From Dokdonella sp. (GTDB taxonomy: Bacteria; Pseudomonadota; Gammaproteobacteria; Xanthomonadales; Rhodanobacteraceae), in contig NZ_JAHCAQ010000005.1 in NCBI RefSeq assembly GCF_019634845.1, positions 124,001 to 188,000 on the forward strand: a DNA stretch of 64,000 nt. Direction: 5' to 3'. A program made the translations under genes and the position numbers. Numbering within the stretch: position 1 is the stretch's first letter; each line of letters opens with the position of its first letter. Under the pieces are notes generated by a model. That model worked only from the letters and a program-made list of their open reading frames with translations. It did no database searches and was not told the origin of the DNA. Shown here in pieces: positions 45,871 through 56,791 of the stretch.

Positions 45871-45887
45871 CAATGCTCGCAACTTAA
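45871..45887. repeat. IS4 terminal inverted repeat, transposase 3' side
   Basis: CAATGCTCGCAACTTAA is identical to the inverse of the repeat at 47249-47265 and resembles the degenerate copy at 11468-11484. Confidence 0.88.
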
Positions 45888-45905
45888 CGCGTCCATCCCC
45901 GGCCC

Positions 45906-47162
45906 TCAACAACTGAATCGATAGGCGCAGTGCAGATGCGGCTTGGTTCGTGGCGGCCGCGGGTAGGCGCGACCGAGGTGGATGCGGCATCGGTTGCGCG
46001 CGATCGCGTCAAGCGCGGCGCCGAGGGTGCGCAGGCGATGGCGCAGACCGAGCAGGCAGCCGGCGAGGATCGGCTTGAGCGCGCCCAGGGCATAGGTTCG
46101 ATTGGGGCGGCTGGTGGCAACGACCTCGGGCTCGATGGCCGCCGCATCGTGCGCGGTGGCGAGCAAGGTGTGCAGGTTGTCGGCGACGATCTTGGCGGCG
46201 AAGTCCTGCTGCAAGGCGAGGTGAGTGAGGCCGCTGACGGCCTCCAGTCGCAGTCGGTGTTTGATGCGTTTGAAGGCTTCCTCGATGCGCCAGCAGCGAT
46301 GGTAGAGTGCGCCGAACGCGTGCGCGGGGTAGCGCTGCACATCGAGCAGCGAGGTCATCAGGATGCGGATGGAGCCGCTGGGCGTCACATCGCGAATCAG
46401 GCGCACGGTGGTGGGCAGCTCCTCCAGCTCATGGGACAGGCGATCGGCCGGGCGCGGCGGCTCCAGCCGCACCAAGCGCCTCGCTCTTGCCGCTGCGCAG
46501 GAAGGCGCGCACGCAGGCGTAACCGCTCGCGTCCACGCGCATGCAGAAGTGGCGCCCACGCTGGCGCAGGGAGGCAACCACGGTATTGCCGATCAGACCG
46601 CGATCGAGCACGAGCAGATCGTCCGCCTCCGTCGCATCCAGCGCCTCGAAGAGCATCTGCCGCTCGCAGCCGTCGGCGCCATGCAGGGCGGCGTGCAAGG
46701 TCAGCTCCGCGCCGGGCAGATACAAACCGAAGGCGTAGCGATCGGCCTCCAGCGCGGCGCCCTTGCGGGTCGACACGCGCAGACGCGATTCGTCGGCGGC
46801 GACCACCCGCAAGCCGTGCCAGCGATGGGCGTCGATACACGGCTGCGCCAGGCGCAGCAGGTGCGCACTGAGCGTGTCGAACACCGTGGCGGAGAAGCCG
46901 CGACGCACCTTGGCAAACGCCTGGCGCGTCGCCCCGTGCACGCGCACTGGCGCGCCGCCGATTTGCGCGAACAACGAATCCAGCTGCGTCTGCACGCGCG
47001 CACATGCCGCTGAGCATGAGCGCCAGTACGCGCGGCAGCGTCAGCTTGCGCCGGCGCGTGAAGGCGGCGGGAGCGAGTCGGTGGGAAGCCAGCAGGTCGC
47101 CGTCGTGGAGGGCGGCGGAGAACTCAGAAAGAATCGCGGCAGGAGCGAGTGTTCGAGTTCAT
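45906..47162 (-). pseudogene. IS4-family DDE transposase, frameshifted
   Basis: The transposase is read in at least three pieces: a first frame up to MLSGMCAR (near 47000), a second from VQTQLDSLFAQIGG to CVRAFLRSGKSEA (near 46480), and a third from LVRLEPPRPADRLSHEL to the stop at 45906. The first break looks like a one-base loss at ~46995-47000 and the second a one-base gain at ~46474. DDE residues are visible in VVAADESRLRV, LLVLDRGLIGN and RIEEAFKRIKHRL; the IS4 YREK signature has Cys where Arg is expected (YHRCWRIEE). The N-terminal start near 47162 is also out of frame. Confidence 0.85.
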
Positions 47163-47248
47163 ATTATTTAGTTATATCAACATGTTACGTGTAGCAGGTG
47201 TACGCCACGGGGTATCGGAAAGCAACATCCTGATGAGCCAAGATGGGC

Positions 47249-47265
47249 TTAAGTTGCGAGCATTG
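47249..47265. repeat. IS4 terminal inverted repeat, transposase 5' side
   Basis: TTAAGTTGCGAGCATTG is the exact inverse complement of the repeat at 45871-45887. Confidence 0.88.
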
Positions 47266-47266
47266 C

Positions 47267-47278
47267 TAGCCCCCCCAT
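47267..47278. repeat. Probable target-site duplication, right copy
   Basis: TAGCCCCCCCAT lies one base outside the right inverted repeat and matches the left flank at 45859-45870 in 11 of 12 positions. The remaining ~120 bases to the lpdA stop hold no gene I can see. Confidence 0.6.
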
Positions 47279-47401
47279 GCCACGTCAATAATCAACACGG
47301 TCACCTCCCCATCGACATCGTAATGGCGTGGTACCTGCGAAAACTGTGTGAAGAGCTATCGGGCAGTCCACGCATCAACCAACGACGACGACCAGGCGGA
47401 A

Positions 47402-49159
<1,758 letters not shown>

Positions 49160-49478
49160 GCTGGGTTCCTGCTGCGGGCGAGCCGACCGGGCTGGCAACG
49201 GTTCGCGGACGGGACGGGTGATGGACGGCGGCACGCGTGCCGCGATCGCGTCATTCTGCGCAATCGCAGGCGGCGGCGCAAAGCGAGCCGCGCGCGACGC
49301 GGCTCCGGGTGCTGGCCACGGCTGCTCGCGGTTGCCAACCCCGTCACGTTCGCGGCGCGTACCACGCACGCCCAAGCCCGTTCGCACGTCACGCCATGGT
49401 GGCGAGGCCAGGGTGCACACTCGCCGTACCGGATGGCGCCCGACGCCGTCCCTTGCATGCGCCACGGGGAGCACGACG
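49160..49478. other. Divergent promoter region between lpdA and the Asp-box protein gene
   Basis: No gene was recognised in these 319 bases. They must contain both promoters, but I cannot point to clear -35/-10 pairs. A GGGGAG ribosome-binding site (49467-49472) precedes the plus-strand gene. Confidence 0.5.
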
Positions 49479-52337
49479 ATGAAACCACGCACCTTCATTC
49501 TGGCGGCAGCCGCCGCCGTCTGCAGCGGCCCGCTGCTGGCCGGCAGCGGCACCTGGACCTCGGAAGGGCCGTATGGCGGCATCGTCTATCGCCTGTACGT
49601 GAGCCCGGCCGCCCCGGGCACGCTCTACGCGGGAACCCGCGGCGGCATCTTCCGCAGCAACGATGGCGGCGTGAGCTGGGTGCGCAAGGAGGCCGGCCTG
49701 AGCGGCAGTCTCGGCGTCGCCGGCATCTCGCTCGCGATCGACGCCGAGGCAGCCAACACGCTGTGGCTGGTCGACGGTGTCGGTCGCGTCAATCGCAGCA
49801 GCGACGGCGGCGACAACTGGGCGTTGACCGGCTACAGCCGGCCCGCATACGACGTCAACCAGATCGTCGATGCGCCGGGCGGCACGGGCAGGCTCTACCT
49901 CGTCACCGAGACCAGTGGTGTGCTCGTGAGCAACGACAGCGGGGCCAGCTTCACCGCCAGCGGTAGCGGCCTGCCGGCCGGCGTGCCGCTCGCGCACCTC
50001 GCGATCGATGCGGCCAATCCGCTGCGCATGCTCGCCGGCACACGCGGATACGATGCCACCGACCCGCTGCACACCGAGTCGATCTATCTCAGTACCGATG
50101 GCGGCGCGAGCTGGACCGGCACGCTCGGCAGTGCGTCGTACTACATGGGTGTCACCGACATCAGTTTCGGCGCCGGCGGCAAGGTCTATGCGGCGGTCGA
50201 TGATGCGCTGTACCGCAGCGACGATGGTGGCGCGAGCTGGACCGGGCCGCTGCTCGGGCCGCCCTACAACAACAGCATCATGGCGGTGCGCGCCGATCCG
50301 GCCACGCCCAACACGGTCTTCATCGGTGGCTACAAGGGCCTGGCCAGGTCCACCGACGGCGGCGTCAGCAGCACGCCGCTCACGACCGGCCTCATCGTGA
50401 CGGCCGGCATGCCGGCGTCGGTGAACCGCATCGTCATGCATCCAAACTATCCCGCCGCCGCACAACTGTGGCTGGGCACCGAGGAAGCGGGCATCTACTT
50501 CAGTGCCAGCGCCGGCGCCAGCTGGACTGCGCGCAGCGATGGCTTGGCGGCCACCAACATCCGTGCGTTGGCGATGTTCCACGATGCGGCCACCCACCGC
50601 ATGTTCGCCGGGTATGGCGACGCGTTCCGACCTTCGCCAGCGCTGTTCCGCGGCAACAACGCCGGCCCCGGCACGCCATTCTCGTCATGGGCGCCTTCCA
50701 ACACCAATCTCGGTGCCTACCAGATCCGTTCGATCACGATCGACCCGACCACCCGCAGCGGCGGCATCGGCAGCACGCGCCTGTATGCGACCGGGCGCGC
50801 CGGGCCCTATCCGGACCTCGATGCAAGGGACGGCGGCATCTACCGCAGCCTCGATGGCGGCGGCACCTGGACCACGATCGATGTGGGCTTGCCCGTGAGC
50901 GGCAACCCGCCGGCGGCCAATGTCGGCACCGTGCGCAATCTCGTGCTCGATCCGCGTTCGTGCGCGGCGCCGCCCCCTTCTGGCCCGTGCGCAAGCGGGC
51001 CGCTGCAGACGCTGTATGCGACCTCCAACGGCAAGCACGATGGCGCAACCGGCACCGACAGCTTCCGCGTCCTAAAGAGCGGCAACGGCGGCGACTCGTG
51101 GCTCAGCAGCGACACCGGCATCCCGCAGCCGATCGACGCCGCGACCCCGCAGCGGCAGTCCGTGCTCGTGGTGCCGATCGTGATCAACCCGCTCAATCCG
51201 CAGGAACTGTACGTCGGCACCAGCGCCAACTACGACGCGACCGCCTTGGCCGCACCCACGATCCAAAGTGGTGTATTCAGGAGCACTGACGGCGGCGCCA
51301 ACTGGGTGTTCCGCAGCAACGGTCTGCCGCGTCGCGCCGGCTCGAGCCATACCGCGCTCGACGTGCTGAGCCTGGCGATCAACCCGGCCAACCCGCTCGA
51401 ACTGTGGTGCTCGGTGGTCGACCTCAGCGTGGGCGGCGCGGCGAGCGGCGGCATCTACCACACGGTCGATGGCGGCGCGAACTGGAGCAGCGCAAGCAAC
51501 GGCATCAGCGCCACCGACATTCGCGCACTTCTCGTCGACCCGTCACAACCGAACGTGCTCTATGCCTCGGGCGCCGGCAGCGACGCCAATCCGGGCAGCG
51601 TGTACAAGAGCAGCAACGGCGGCGCCACCTGGCATTCGATCAGCATCGGTTTGCCGGCCGACGCCGCGACCGCGCTGCAGGTCGACCCGGTCGATCCGAG
51701 CGTGCTCTACGCCGGCTCCACCAGTGGCGTGTGGAGCATCACCCAGTTGCCCGACAGCGATGCCGATGGCGTCCCCGACGCGGTTGAACAGGCGGCGCCC
51801 AACGGCGGTGACGGCAACGCCGACGGCATCGCCGATGCGCTGCAGCCGGGCGTGGGCTCGCTGACCAGCGCCAGCGCCGACGGCAACGCCCAACCGGCGA
51901 CGCTGCAGCCGTATTTCACCGTTTCGATCACCCCACTGGCGGGCCAATGCAGCCAGGCGATGGACGTGCAATCGGTGTATGCGGCCTATCACGGGCGTGA
52001 CGTGTCGAGCTATGGCGACGACTACGTCTACCCGCGCCAGCTCGCGCGCTTCGAGATCCAGGACTGCCAAAGCGCGAAGGTGAAACTCAAGTTCCATGGC
52101 GCGAGCTTCGGCAGCGGCTTTGGCATGCGCTACTTCGGCCCGGCGATCCCGGGCGATCCGGCCACGCTGGGCTGGCATGACTTCAGTGTCCGCGCCAATC
52201 GGATCGCCGCCGACACCTGGGAGCTCACGCTCGACAATGGCCAGTTCGGCAGCTATCGCCCGGCCAGCGCCAACGCGATCCTGTTCGAAGGTGGCCCGGC
52301 GCGCAGCGAAGGCATCTTCCGCGACGGCTTCGACTGA
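49479..52337 (+). CDS. Large secreted Asp-box (sortilin/VPS10-like) beta-propeller protein with C-terminal FRDGFD tag
   Basis: The 952-residue product has a signal peptide (MKPRTFILAAAAAVCSGPLL, cleavage near LLA). About eleven Asp boxes of type S-x-D-x-G-x2-W follow (SNDGGVSW, STDGGASW, SDDGGASW, SLDGGGTW, STDGGANW, TVDGGANW and variants), building one or two propellers to ~residue 755. A calcium-binding thrombospondin type 3-like stretch (DSDADGVPDAVEQ, then GDGNADGIADAL) leads to a C-terminal domain with a Cys pair (AGQCSQ, IQDCQS) and the final EGIFRDGFD. Such proteins are surface or extracellular glycan-binding modules; no catalytic residues are assigned. Confidence 0.9.
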   Translation: MKPRTFILAAAAAVCSGPLLAGSGTWTSEGPYGGIVYRLYVSPAAPGTLYAGTRGGIFRSNDGGVSWVRKEAGLSGSLGVAGISLAIDAEAANTLWLVDGVGRVNRSSDGGDNWALTGYSRPAYDVNQIVDAPGGTGRLYLVTETSGVLVSNDSGASFTASGSGLPAGVPLAHLAIDAANPLRMLAGTRGYDATDPLHTESIYLSTDGGASWTGTLGSASYYMGVTDISFGAGGKVYAAVDDALYRSDDGGASWTGPLLGPPYNNSIMAVRADPATPNTVFIGGYKGLARSTDGGVSSTPLTTGLIVTAGMPASVNRIVMHPNYPAAAQLWLGTEEAGIYFSASAGASWTARSDGLAATNIRALAMFHDAATHRMFAGYGDAFRPSPALFRGNNAGPGTPFSSWAPSNTNLGAYQIRSITIDPTTRSGGIGSTRLYATGRAGPYPDLDARDGGIYRSLDGGGTWTTIDVGLPVSGNPPAANVGTVRNLVLDPRSCAAPPPSGPCASGPLQTLYATSNGKHDGATGTDSFRVLKSGNGGDSWLSSDTGIPQPIDAATPQRQSVLVVPIVINPLNPQELYVGTSANYDATALAAPTIQSGVFRSTDGGANWVFRSNGLPRRAGSSHTALDVLSLAINPANPLELWCSVVDLSVGGAASGGIYHTVDGGANWSSASNGISATDIRALLVDPSQPNVLYASGAGSDANPGSVYKSSNGGATWHSISIGLPADAATALQVDPVDPSVLYAGSTSGVWSITQLPDSDADGVPDAVEQAAPNGGDGNADGIADALQPGVGSLTSASADGNAQPATLQPYFTVSITPLAGQCSQAMDVQSVYAAYHGRDVSSYGDDYVYPRQLARFEIQDCQSAKVKLKFHGASFGSGFGMRYFGPAIPGDPATLGWHDFSVRANRIAADTWELTLDNGQFGSYRPASANAILFEGGPARSEGIFRDGFD

Positions 52338-52374
52338 GCCCGCAGCGCGGCGGGCCGTCAGCGGGTCGCCGCGC

Positions 52375-53871
52375 TCAGGGTGACGGCGCCGCGCCCGCGC
52401 CGCTGGCGGGCGGCGGCGGCAAGGTTTGCGCGATGCGCTCGCGCAGATAGGCATGGAACGGATTGCAGCCGAGGCGGCTGAACTGGTCGGCCGCCACCAC
52501 CAGCGCGCCGCGTTCGCCGCGCAGGCGCAGCGTGCCGAGCCGGATGCCGAAATCCTCGTCCATGCGCGGCTCCATGCCATACAGTGGATCGTCGCAGGCG
52601 AACGGCAGCGCCACATGCGACAACGAGTACACCTCGGGCGGAAACGCGAGCTGCAGCGGACGTACGACGGCGTCGCGCGCACCGGCGTCGTAGCGGCGCT
52701 CGACCAGCGCCAGGGTCGCCGGATCGGCATTGCCGAGCACATCGACGCGATAGGTCTGCGGGCGGTCATCGTGCAACACGTCGAGCGCGTTGGCGGCGTC
52801 GACCTTGAACATGTCGGCGAGCAGGCTCGCGCGATTGATGTCGAACAGGACCAGCGCGCTGCCGTTGGCCGGCAGCATCTCGAACAGCGAGTGCACCACG
52901 GCATGGCTGCTGACCGTGCCGTCGAGCACCGACTGGAACCCGAGGATCGGCGGCAGGCGCTGGTTGCGGCCGCTGCTGGCCAGCGCGAGCAGACGTGCCT
53001 GCAGGCGCGTGGTCAACAGGTACGACTGCACCGCGCCATTGACCGGAAACGAGTTGTACTTGAACGGGTTGAACTCGGGCAGGATGTCGAGCCAGCGCGA
53101 TTTCTCGAAGTATTCGATGCCGCCGAACAGCGGCAACCAGCGCGACAGGCCGGCGTACGGACGCAGGCCGATCATCGGCGAGACCAGCACGAGCTGCTGC
53201 GGTCGTGGCAGTGCGTCGCCATCCGCATCGAGGGCATCGAGCGTGTAGTCGAGGGCGAGCGCGCCGCCATTGGAATAACCCAGGATGTGCAGCGGCCGGT
53301 CCGGTCCCACGCGGGCGCGCAGCTCGCGCATGGCCAGCGCCACCACGGCACGCCAGTCCTGCCAGCGCACGTCGAGCAAGCCGGACGGGATCGTGCCGTG
53401 ACCGGGCAGGCGCGGCGCGATCACGGCGAAGCCGGCCTGCTCGTACAGCGTGGCCAGCCCGCGCACGCTGTAGGGCGCATCGGTGAGTCCGTGCAACAGC
53501 AGCACGCCGCCGCGCGGCGCGGGCGGCGTGGATTCGAACGAGCGGTTCCAGTCGCGCGCCGCGGCCGCTGGGCCGATGTGGCTGTCGACCTCGTAGCGCA
53601 ACCGACCCGATACCGGCGCCGCGGCGAGCGCACTGCGCAGCTCATCGAACAGACGTTGTTCGCGCGCGAGGTAGTCCGCCCAGCGGGCCTGCGCCGGCAA
53701 TGAATCGGCATGCACCTCGGCCGCCAGCACGAGTCGGTGCCAAGGCATGAGCTCGGGCTTGCCGCGTGCCTCGAAGGCGCGCCCGAGCAGGATGCCAAGC
53801 GCCACCACGACGAGTGCCAACAGCAGCCACGCGAGGCGCCGCAGCCAGCGCGGCAGGGAGAGTCGGATCAT
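52375..53871 (-). CDS. Membrane-anchored alpha/beta hydrolase
   Basis: The 498-residue protein starts MIRLSLPRWLRRLAWLLLAL with a membrane anchor (~13-30), leaving the hydrolase outside. The fold signature is GGVLLLHGLTDAPYSVRGLA (oxyanion His-Gly), PRLPGHGTIPSG, and the nucleophile elbow LHILGYSNGGALALDY (Ser ~198). A candidate acid/His pair lies in DPATLAL and LSHVALPFACDDPLYG. It resembles monoacylglycerol lipase or carboxylesterase-like proteins. It is convergent with the Asp-box gene and divergent from the beta-helix gene. Substrate unknown. Confidence 0.87.
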   Translation of the reverse strand: MIRLSLPRWLRRLAWLLLALVVVALGILLGRAFEARGKPELMPWHRLVLAAEVHADSLPAQARWADYLAREQRLFDELRSALAAAPVSGRLRYEVDSHIGPAAAARDWNRSFESTPPAPRGGVLLLHGLTDAPYSVRGLATLYEQAGFAVIAPRLPGHGTIPSGLLDVRWQDWRAVVALAMRELRARVGPDRPLHILGYSNGGALALDYTLDALDADGDALPRPQQLVLVSPMIGLRPYAGLSRWLPLFGGIEYFEKSRWLDILPEFNPFKYNSFPVNGAVQSYLLTTRLQARLLALASSGRNQRLPPILGFQSVLDGTVSSHAVVHSLFEMLPANGSALVLFDINRASLLADMFKVDAANALDVLHDDRPQTYRVDVLGNADPATLALVERRYDAGARDAVVRPLQLAFPPEVYSLSHVALPFACDDPLYGMEPRMDEDFGIRLGTLRLRGERGALVVAADQFSRLGCNPFHAYLRERIAQTLPPPPASGAGAAPSP

Positions 53872-53981
53872 GGTGCCATCCTAACCGGGATGCGTGGCCC
53901 GGCGTCGCGCGAACTGCGACCCACCCGCGCGACGAGCACGCACGGCGATGGCATGATCGGCCAACCTGCCGGAGAGCCGCC

Positions 53982-55166
53982 ATGCCCGCGCGCTGCCACT
54001 GCTGTCTGCCCCTGCTGCTGGCTGGCCTTGCCGCCACAACACACGCGGCCACGCGGCAGGTCGGCCCCGGCCAGCCCTACGCGACGCCCTGCGCCGCGGT
54101 TGCCGCGGCCGGCGATGGCGACACGATCCTGGTCGATGCGGCCGGCAACTATGCCGGCGATGTCTGCACCTGGAGCCGCAATGGCCTCACCCTGCGCGGC
54201 ATCAACGGCCGCCCGCACATCGCTGCCAACGGCCAGCACGCGCAGGGCAAGGCGATCTGGGTCATCGTCGGCAACGACACCACGATCGAGAACGTGGAGA
54301 TGTCGGGTTGCCATGTGCCCGACGAGAATGGCGCTGCAATCCGCCAGGAAGGTCGCAACCTGACGCTGCGCCAGGTGTATTTCCACCACAACGAAAACGG
54401 CATCCTGACCAGCGCCGACAGCGCCAGCACGATCACGATCGAGTACAGCGAGTTCGCCCACAACGGTTTTGGCGACGGCTATACGCACAACCTCTACATC
54501 GGCCGAGTCGGCCGGCTCGTGTTCCGCCACAACTGGTCGCACCATGCCGAGGTCGGCCACCTGCTCAAGTCGCGCGCGATCCGCAACGACATCCTCTACA
54601 ACCGCCTCACTGGCGAGACCGGCAGCAGCGACAGCTATGAGCTCACGCTGCCCAACGGCGGGCTCGCGTTCGTGATCGGCAACCTGATCGAGCAGCCGGC
54701 GACGAGCCAGAACGGCGCGATGCTCGACTACCTGAGCGAAGGTGCGGGCGGCAATACCGACCATCGCCTGTTCGTGGTGAACAACACCTTCGTCAACGAC
54801 CGCGGCGCCGGCACCTTCCTGCAGCTGGCCAACGGGGCCAGCCAGCCGGCGCTGGCGCGCAACAACATCTTCCATGGCAACGGCACGATCAGTTCGCGCG
54901 GCGACACCGTGCTCGACCACAACTACGCGGGTAACGCGGCGTTGTTCCTCGATGCGGCCAACTACGACTACCGCCTGCTGCCGAGCGCGAGCGCGGTGAT
55001 CGACGCCGGCATCGATCCGGGCAGTGGCGCCGGCGAGCCACTGTCGCCGACGCGCATCTACGTGCATCCGGGCGCCGGCGCGCCACGCGCCGTGAACGGC
55101 GTCATCGACATCGGCGCCTACGAATTCGCCGCTGATGCGATCTTTGCCGACGGCTTCGACGGCTGA
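53982..55166 (+). CDS. Secreted right-handed beta-helix protein with C-terminal FADGFD tag
   Basis: The 394-residue product has a GGAGAG ribosome-binding site and a signal peptide (MPARCHCCLPLLLAGLAATT, cleavage after THA). The mature protein shows parallel beta-helix rungs of pectate-lyase type (NGLTLRGINGRPHIAANG, DTTIENVEMSGCHV, NLTLRQVYFHHNENGIL) and a terminal GVIDIGAYEFAA. It ends DAIFADGFDG. Beta-helix proteins often bind or cleave polysaccharides; catalytic residues are not identifiable here. The neighbouring gene at 55257-56675 has the same architecture, convergently placed. Confidence 0.88.
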   Translation: MPARCHCCLPLLLAGLAATTHAATRQVGPGQPYATPCAAVAAAGDGDTILVDAAGNYAGDVCTWSRNGLTLRGINGRPHIAANGQHAQGKAIWVIVGNDTTIENVEMSGCHVPDENGAAIRQEGRNLTLRQVYFHHNENGILTSADSASTITIEYSEFAHNGFGDGYTHNLYIGRVGRLVFRHNWSHHAEVGHLLKSRAIRNDILYNRLTGETGSSDSYELTLPNGGLAFVIGNLIEQPATSQNGAMLDYLSEGAGGNTDHRLFVVNNTFVNDRGAGTFLQLANGASQPALARNNIFHGNGTISSRGDTVLDHNYAGNAALFLDAANYDYRLLPSASAVIDAGIDPGSGAGEPLSPTRIYVHPGAGAPRAVNGVIDIGAYEFAADAIFADGFDG

Positions 55167-55256
55167 ACGCCGGCGCCAAGAACGGCCTGCGGCCATCGCG
55201 GCAGCATGCCGGCGCCCGCGCCGGGCCGGCCTGCCGCGGTGCCTGATCCGCCAGGC

Positions 55257-56675
55257 TCAGCCCGGACCGGCGGCGTCGAAGCCGTTGGCGAAGATGAGGT
55301 CGCCACGATACTCGTAGGCGCCGATGTCGAAGCCGGCGCCCTGCGGGCGCGGCGTGCCCTCGACATCGAGCGCGGGCGCCAGCGTGGCGCTGCCGGCGTC
55401 GATCGCCGCCGCCGCGGCGCGCAGATGCAGGTCGAACGGCGGGGCGATGAACAGACTCGTCGCGGTGGCGGCGTTGAACTGGATGTTGTGATCGATGACG
55501 AGCCCGTCGCCATCGAGTGAAAAGTCGGCAGCGAGGTTGTTGCGCACCACGACGTTGCTGCTGCGGCGGCCGTCCTTGTGGTCATGCACCATGATCCACG
55601 GCGGCCCCGGGGTGCCGGCCGCGAGGTCGATGACGGTGTTGTTGACGATGCGCGAGTCGCGCATGCCGTAGAAGCTGATTCCGTGCCAATGGTCGGTGAC
55701 GACCACGTTGTTCTCGACGATCCAACCGCGGAAGAAGCCGTCGTAGCAACCGATGCCCTGCATTTCGCTGCGCAGCGGATTGGACGGATCGGTCGCGTTG
55801 ATGAACACGTTGCCGCGCAACACCACCCCGACGACTTCGCCGGTGCCGACGCCACCGGCGCCATACGACCAGCTCTGGAAACCGTCGTCGTGGTTGGCGT
55901 CGAACTCGTCGCCGATGAGATTGTTCTGCACGCGGTTGTACTCGAACACGCCGCGATCGCCGAGCCCACGCAGGCCGTCGGCGGAGAAGCCATCGACGAG
56001 ATTGCGCCGCACCACGCCGTCCTCGCCGCCGACCGAGATGCCGAAACGCACGTTGCGCACGCGGCTGTCGGACAGGCTCACGCGATCACCCTCGATCGCG
56101 ACGCCGCTCGAGGCGAGGTTGACCCATTCGTTTGGACCCCACGCCGAGGCATCGGCGACCGAGAACACGTCGAGATTCGACATGGTCACGTCCCAGCTCG
56201 GGCCGAACCACGAATGGTTGGCCACCTCGACGATCGTCATCGGCTCATAGTTGCCGCCAAACGAAGGGCTCACGGCGAGACCGCGGATGATCCAGTTCTG
56301 CGCCGAGCGCACCAGCAGGCTGCGCAGCTGCGGGATATGGCCAGGCTCGGCAGCGAGCGTGATCGGCGCGCTGTTGTAGGCGTGCTGGATCGACACGTCG
56401 CCGTGGTAGCCATTGCGCAGGTAGATCGTGTCGCCCGCCCGTACCGGTGCGCCGGCATGCACCGTCACCAGTGTCATGCCCGGCTGATAGGGATAGTCGG
56501 GCCAGTCGCGCGTCTCGATGAGTCCCGCGTCGAACACGTGCGCGAGCGAGCGCCACGGATGCGCGGCACTGCCATCGCCGCTGCTGTCGCTGCCAGTGAC
56601 CGGATCGACGTGGAAGGCCGCGCCGTGCGCAGCCGAACCCACCAGCAGCAAGACCCACCACCAAGCCCAACGCAT
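55257..56675 (-). CDS. Secreted right-handed beta-helix protein with C-terminal FANGFD tag
   Basis: The 472-residue form starts MRWAWWWVLLLVGSAAHGAA, a signal peptide ending near AHGA. The mature N-terminus has FHVDPVTGSDSSGDGSAAHP, the dockerin-free DUF1565-like opening of beta-helix enzymes, then many right-handed rungs (NWIIRGLAVSPSFGGNYEP, GWIVENNVVVTDHWHGISFY, DSRIVNNTVIDLAAG). It ends with FDIGAYEYRGDLIFANGFDA and seven more residues. The tag is therefore internal by a few residues. Similar architecture to the 54-kb protein suggests related roles. Confidence 0.87.
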   Translation of the reverse strand: MRWAWWWVLLLVGSAAHGAAFHVDPVTGSDSSGDGSAAHPWRSLAHVFDAGLIETRDWPDYPYQPGMTLVTVHAGAPVRAGDTIYLRNGYHGDVSIQHAYNSAPITLAAEPGHIPQLRSLLVRSAQNWIIRGLAVSPSFGGNYEPMTIVEVANHSWFGPSWDVTMSNLDVFSVADASAWGPNEWVNLASSGVAIEGDRVSLSDSRVRNVRFGISVGGEDGVVRRNLVDGFSADGLRGLGDRGVFEYNRVQNNLIGDEFDANHDDGFQSWSYGAGGVGTGEVVGVVLRGNVFINATDPSNPLRSEMQGIGCYDGFFRGWIVENNVVVTDHWHGISFYGMRDSRIVNNTVIDLAAGTPGPPWIMVHDHKDGRRSSNVVVRNNLAADFSLDGDGLVIDHNIQFNAATATSLFIAPPFDLHLRAAAAAIDAGSATLAPALDVEGTPRPQGAGFDIGAYEYRGDLIFANGFDAAGPG

Positions 56676-56791
56676 ACGACCTCCGCCAGCAACGTCCGCA
56701 ACGCGAACGATTACAGCACTGCGGGTGGCGGGCAATGGTGACGCCGGTCACGCCGCTGCGCAGCGCGCAGCAGCCGGCGCCGCTCAGGCGC

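Larger units (their letters stand above)
45871..47266 (-). mobile_element. Full-length but decayed IS4-family insertion sequence (~1.4 kb)
   Basis: The element has perfect 17-bp terminal inverted repeats, CAATGCTCGCAACTTAA at 45871-45887 and its complement at 47249-47265, flanked by a near-identical 12-bp direct repeat. It contains a DDE transposase frame in pieces. It inserted between the orphan secreted gene at 45301-45813 and lpdA. The duplication with a single mismatch and intact repeats suggest moderate age; the frameshifts make it unable to move by itself. Confidence 0.88.
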
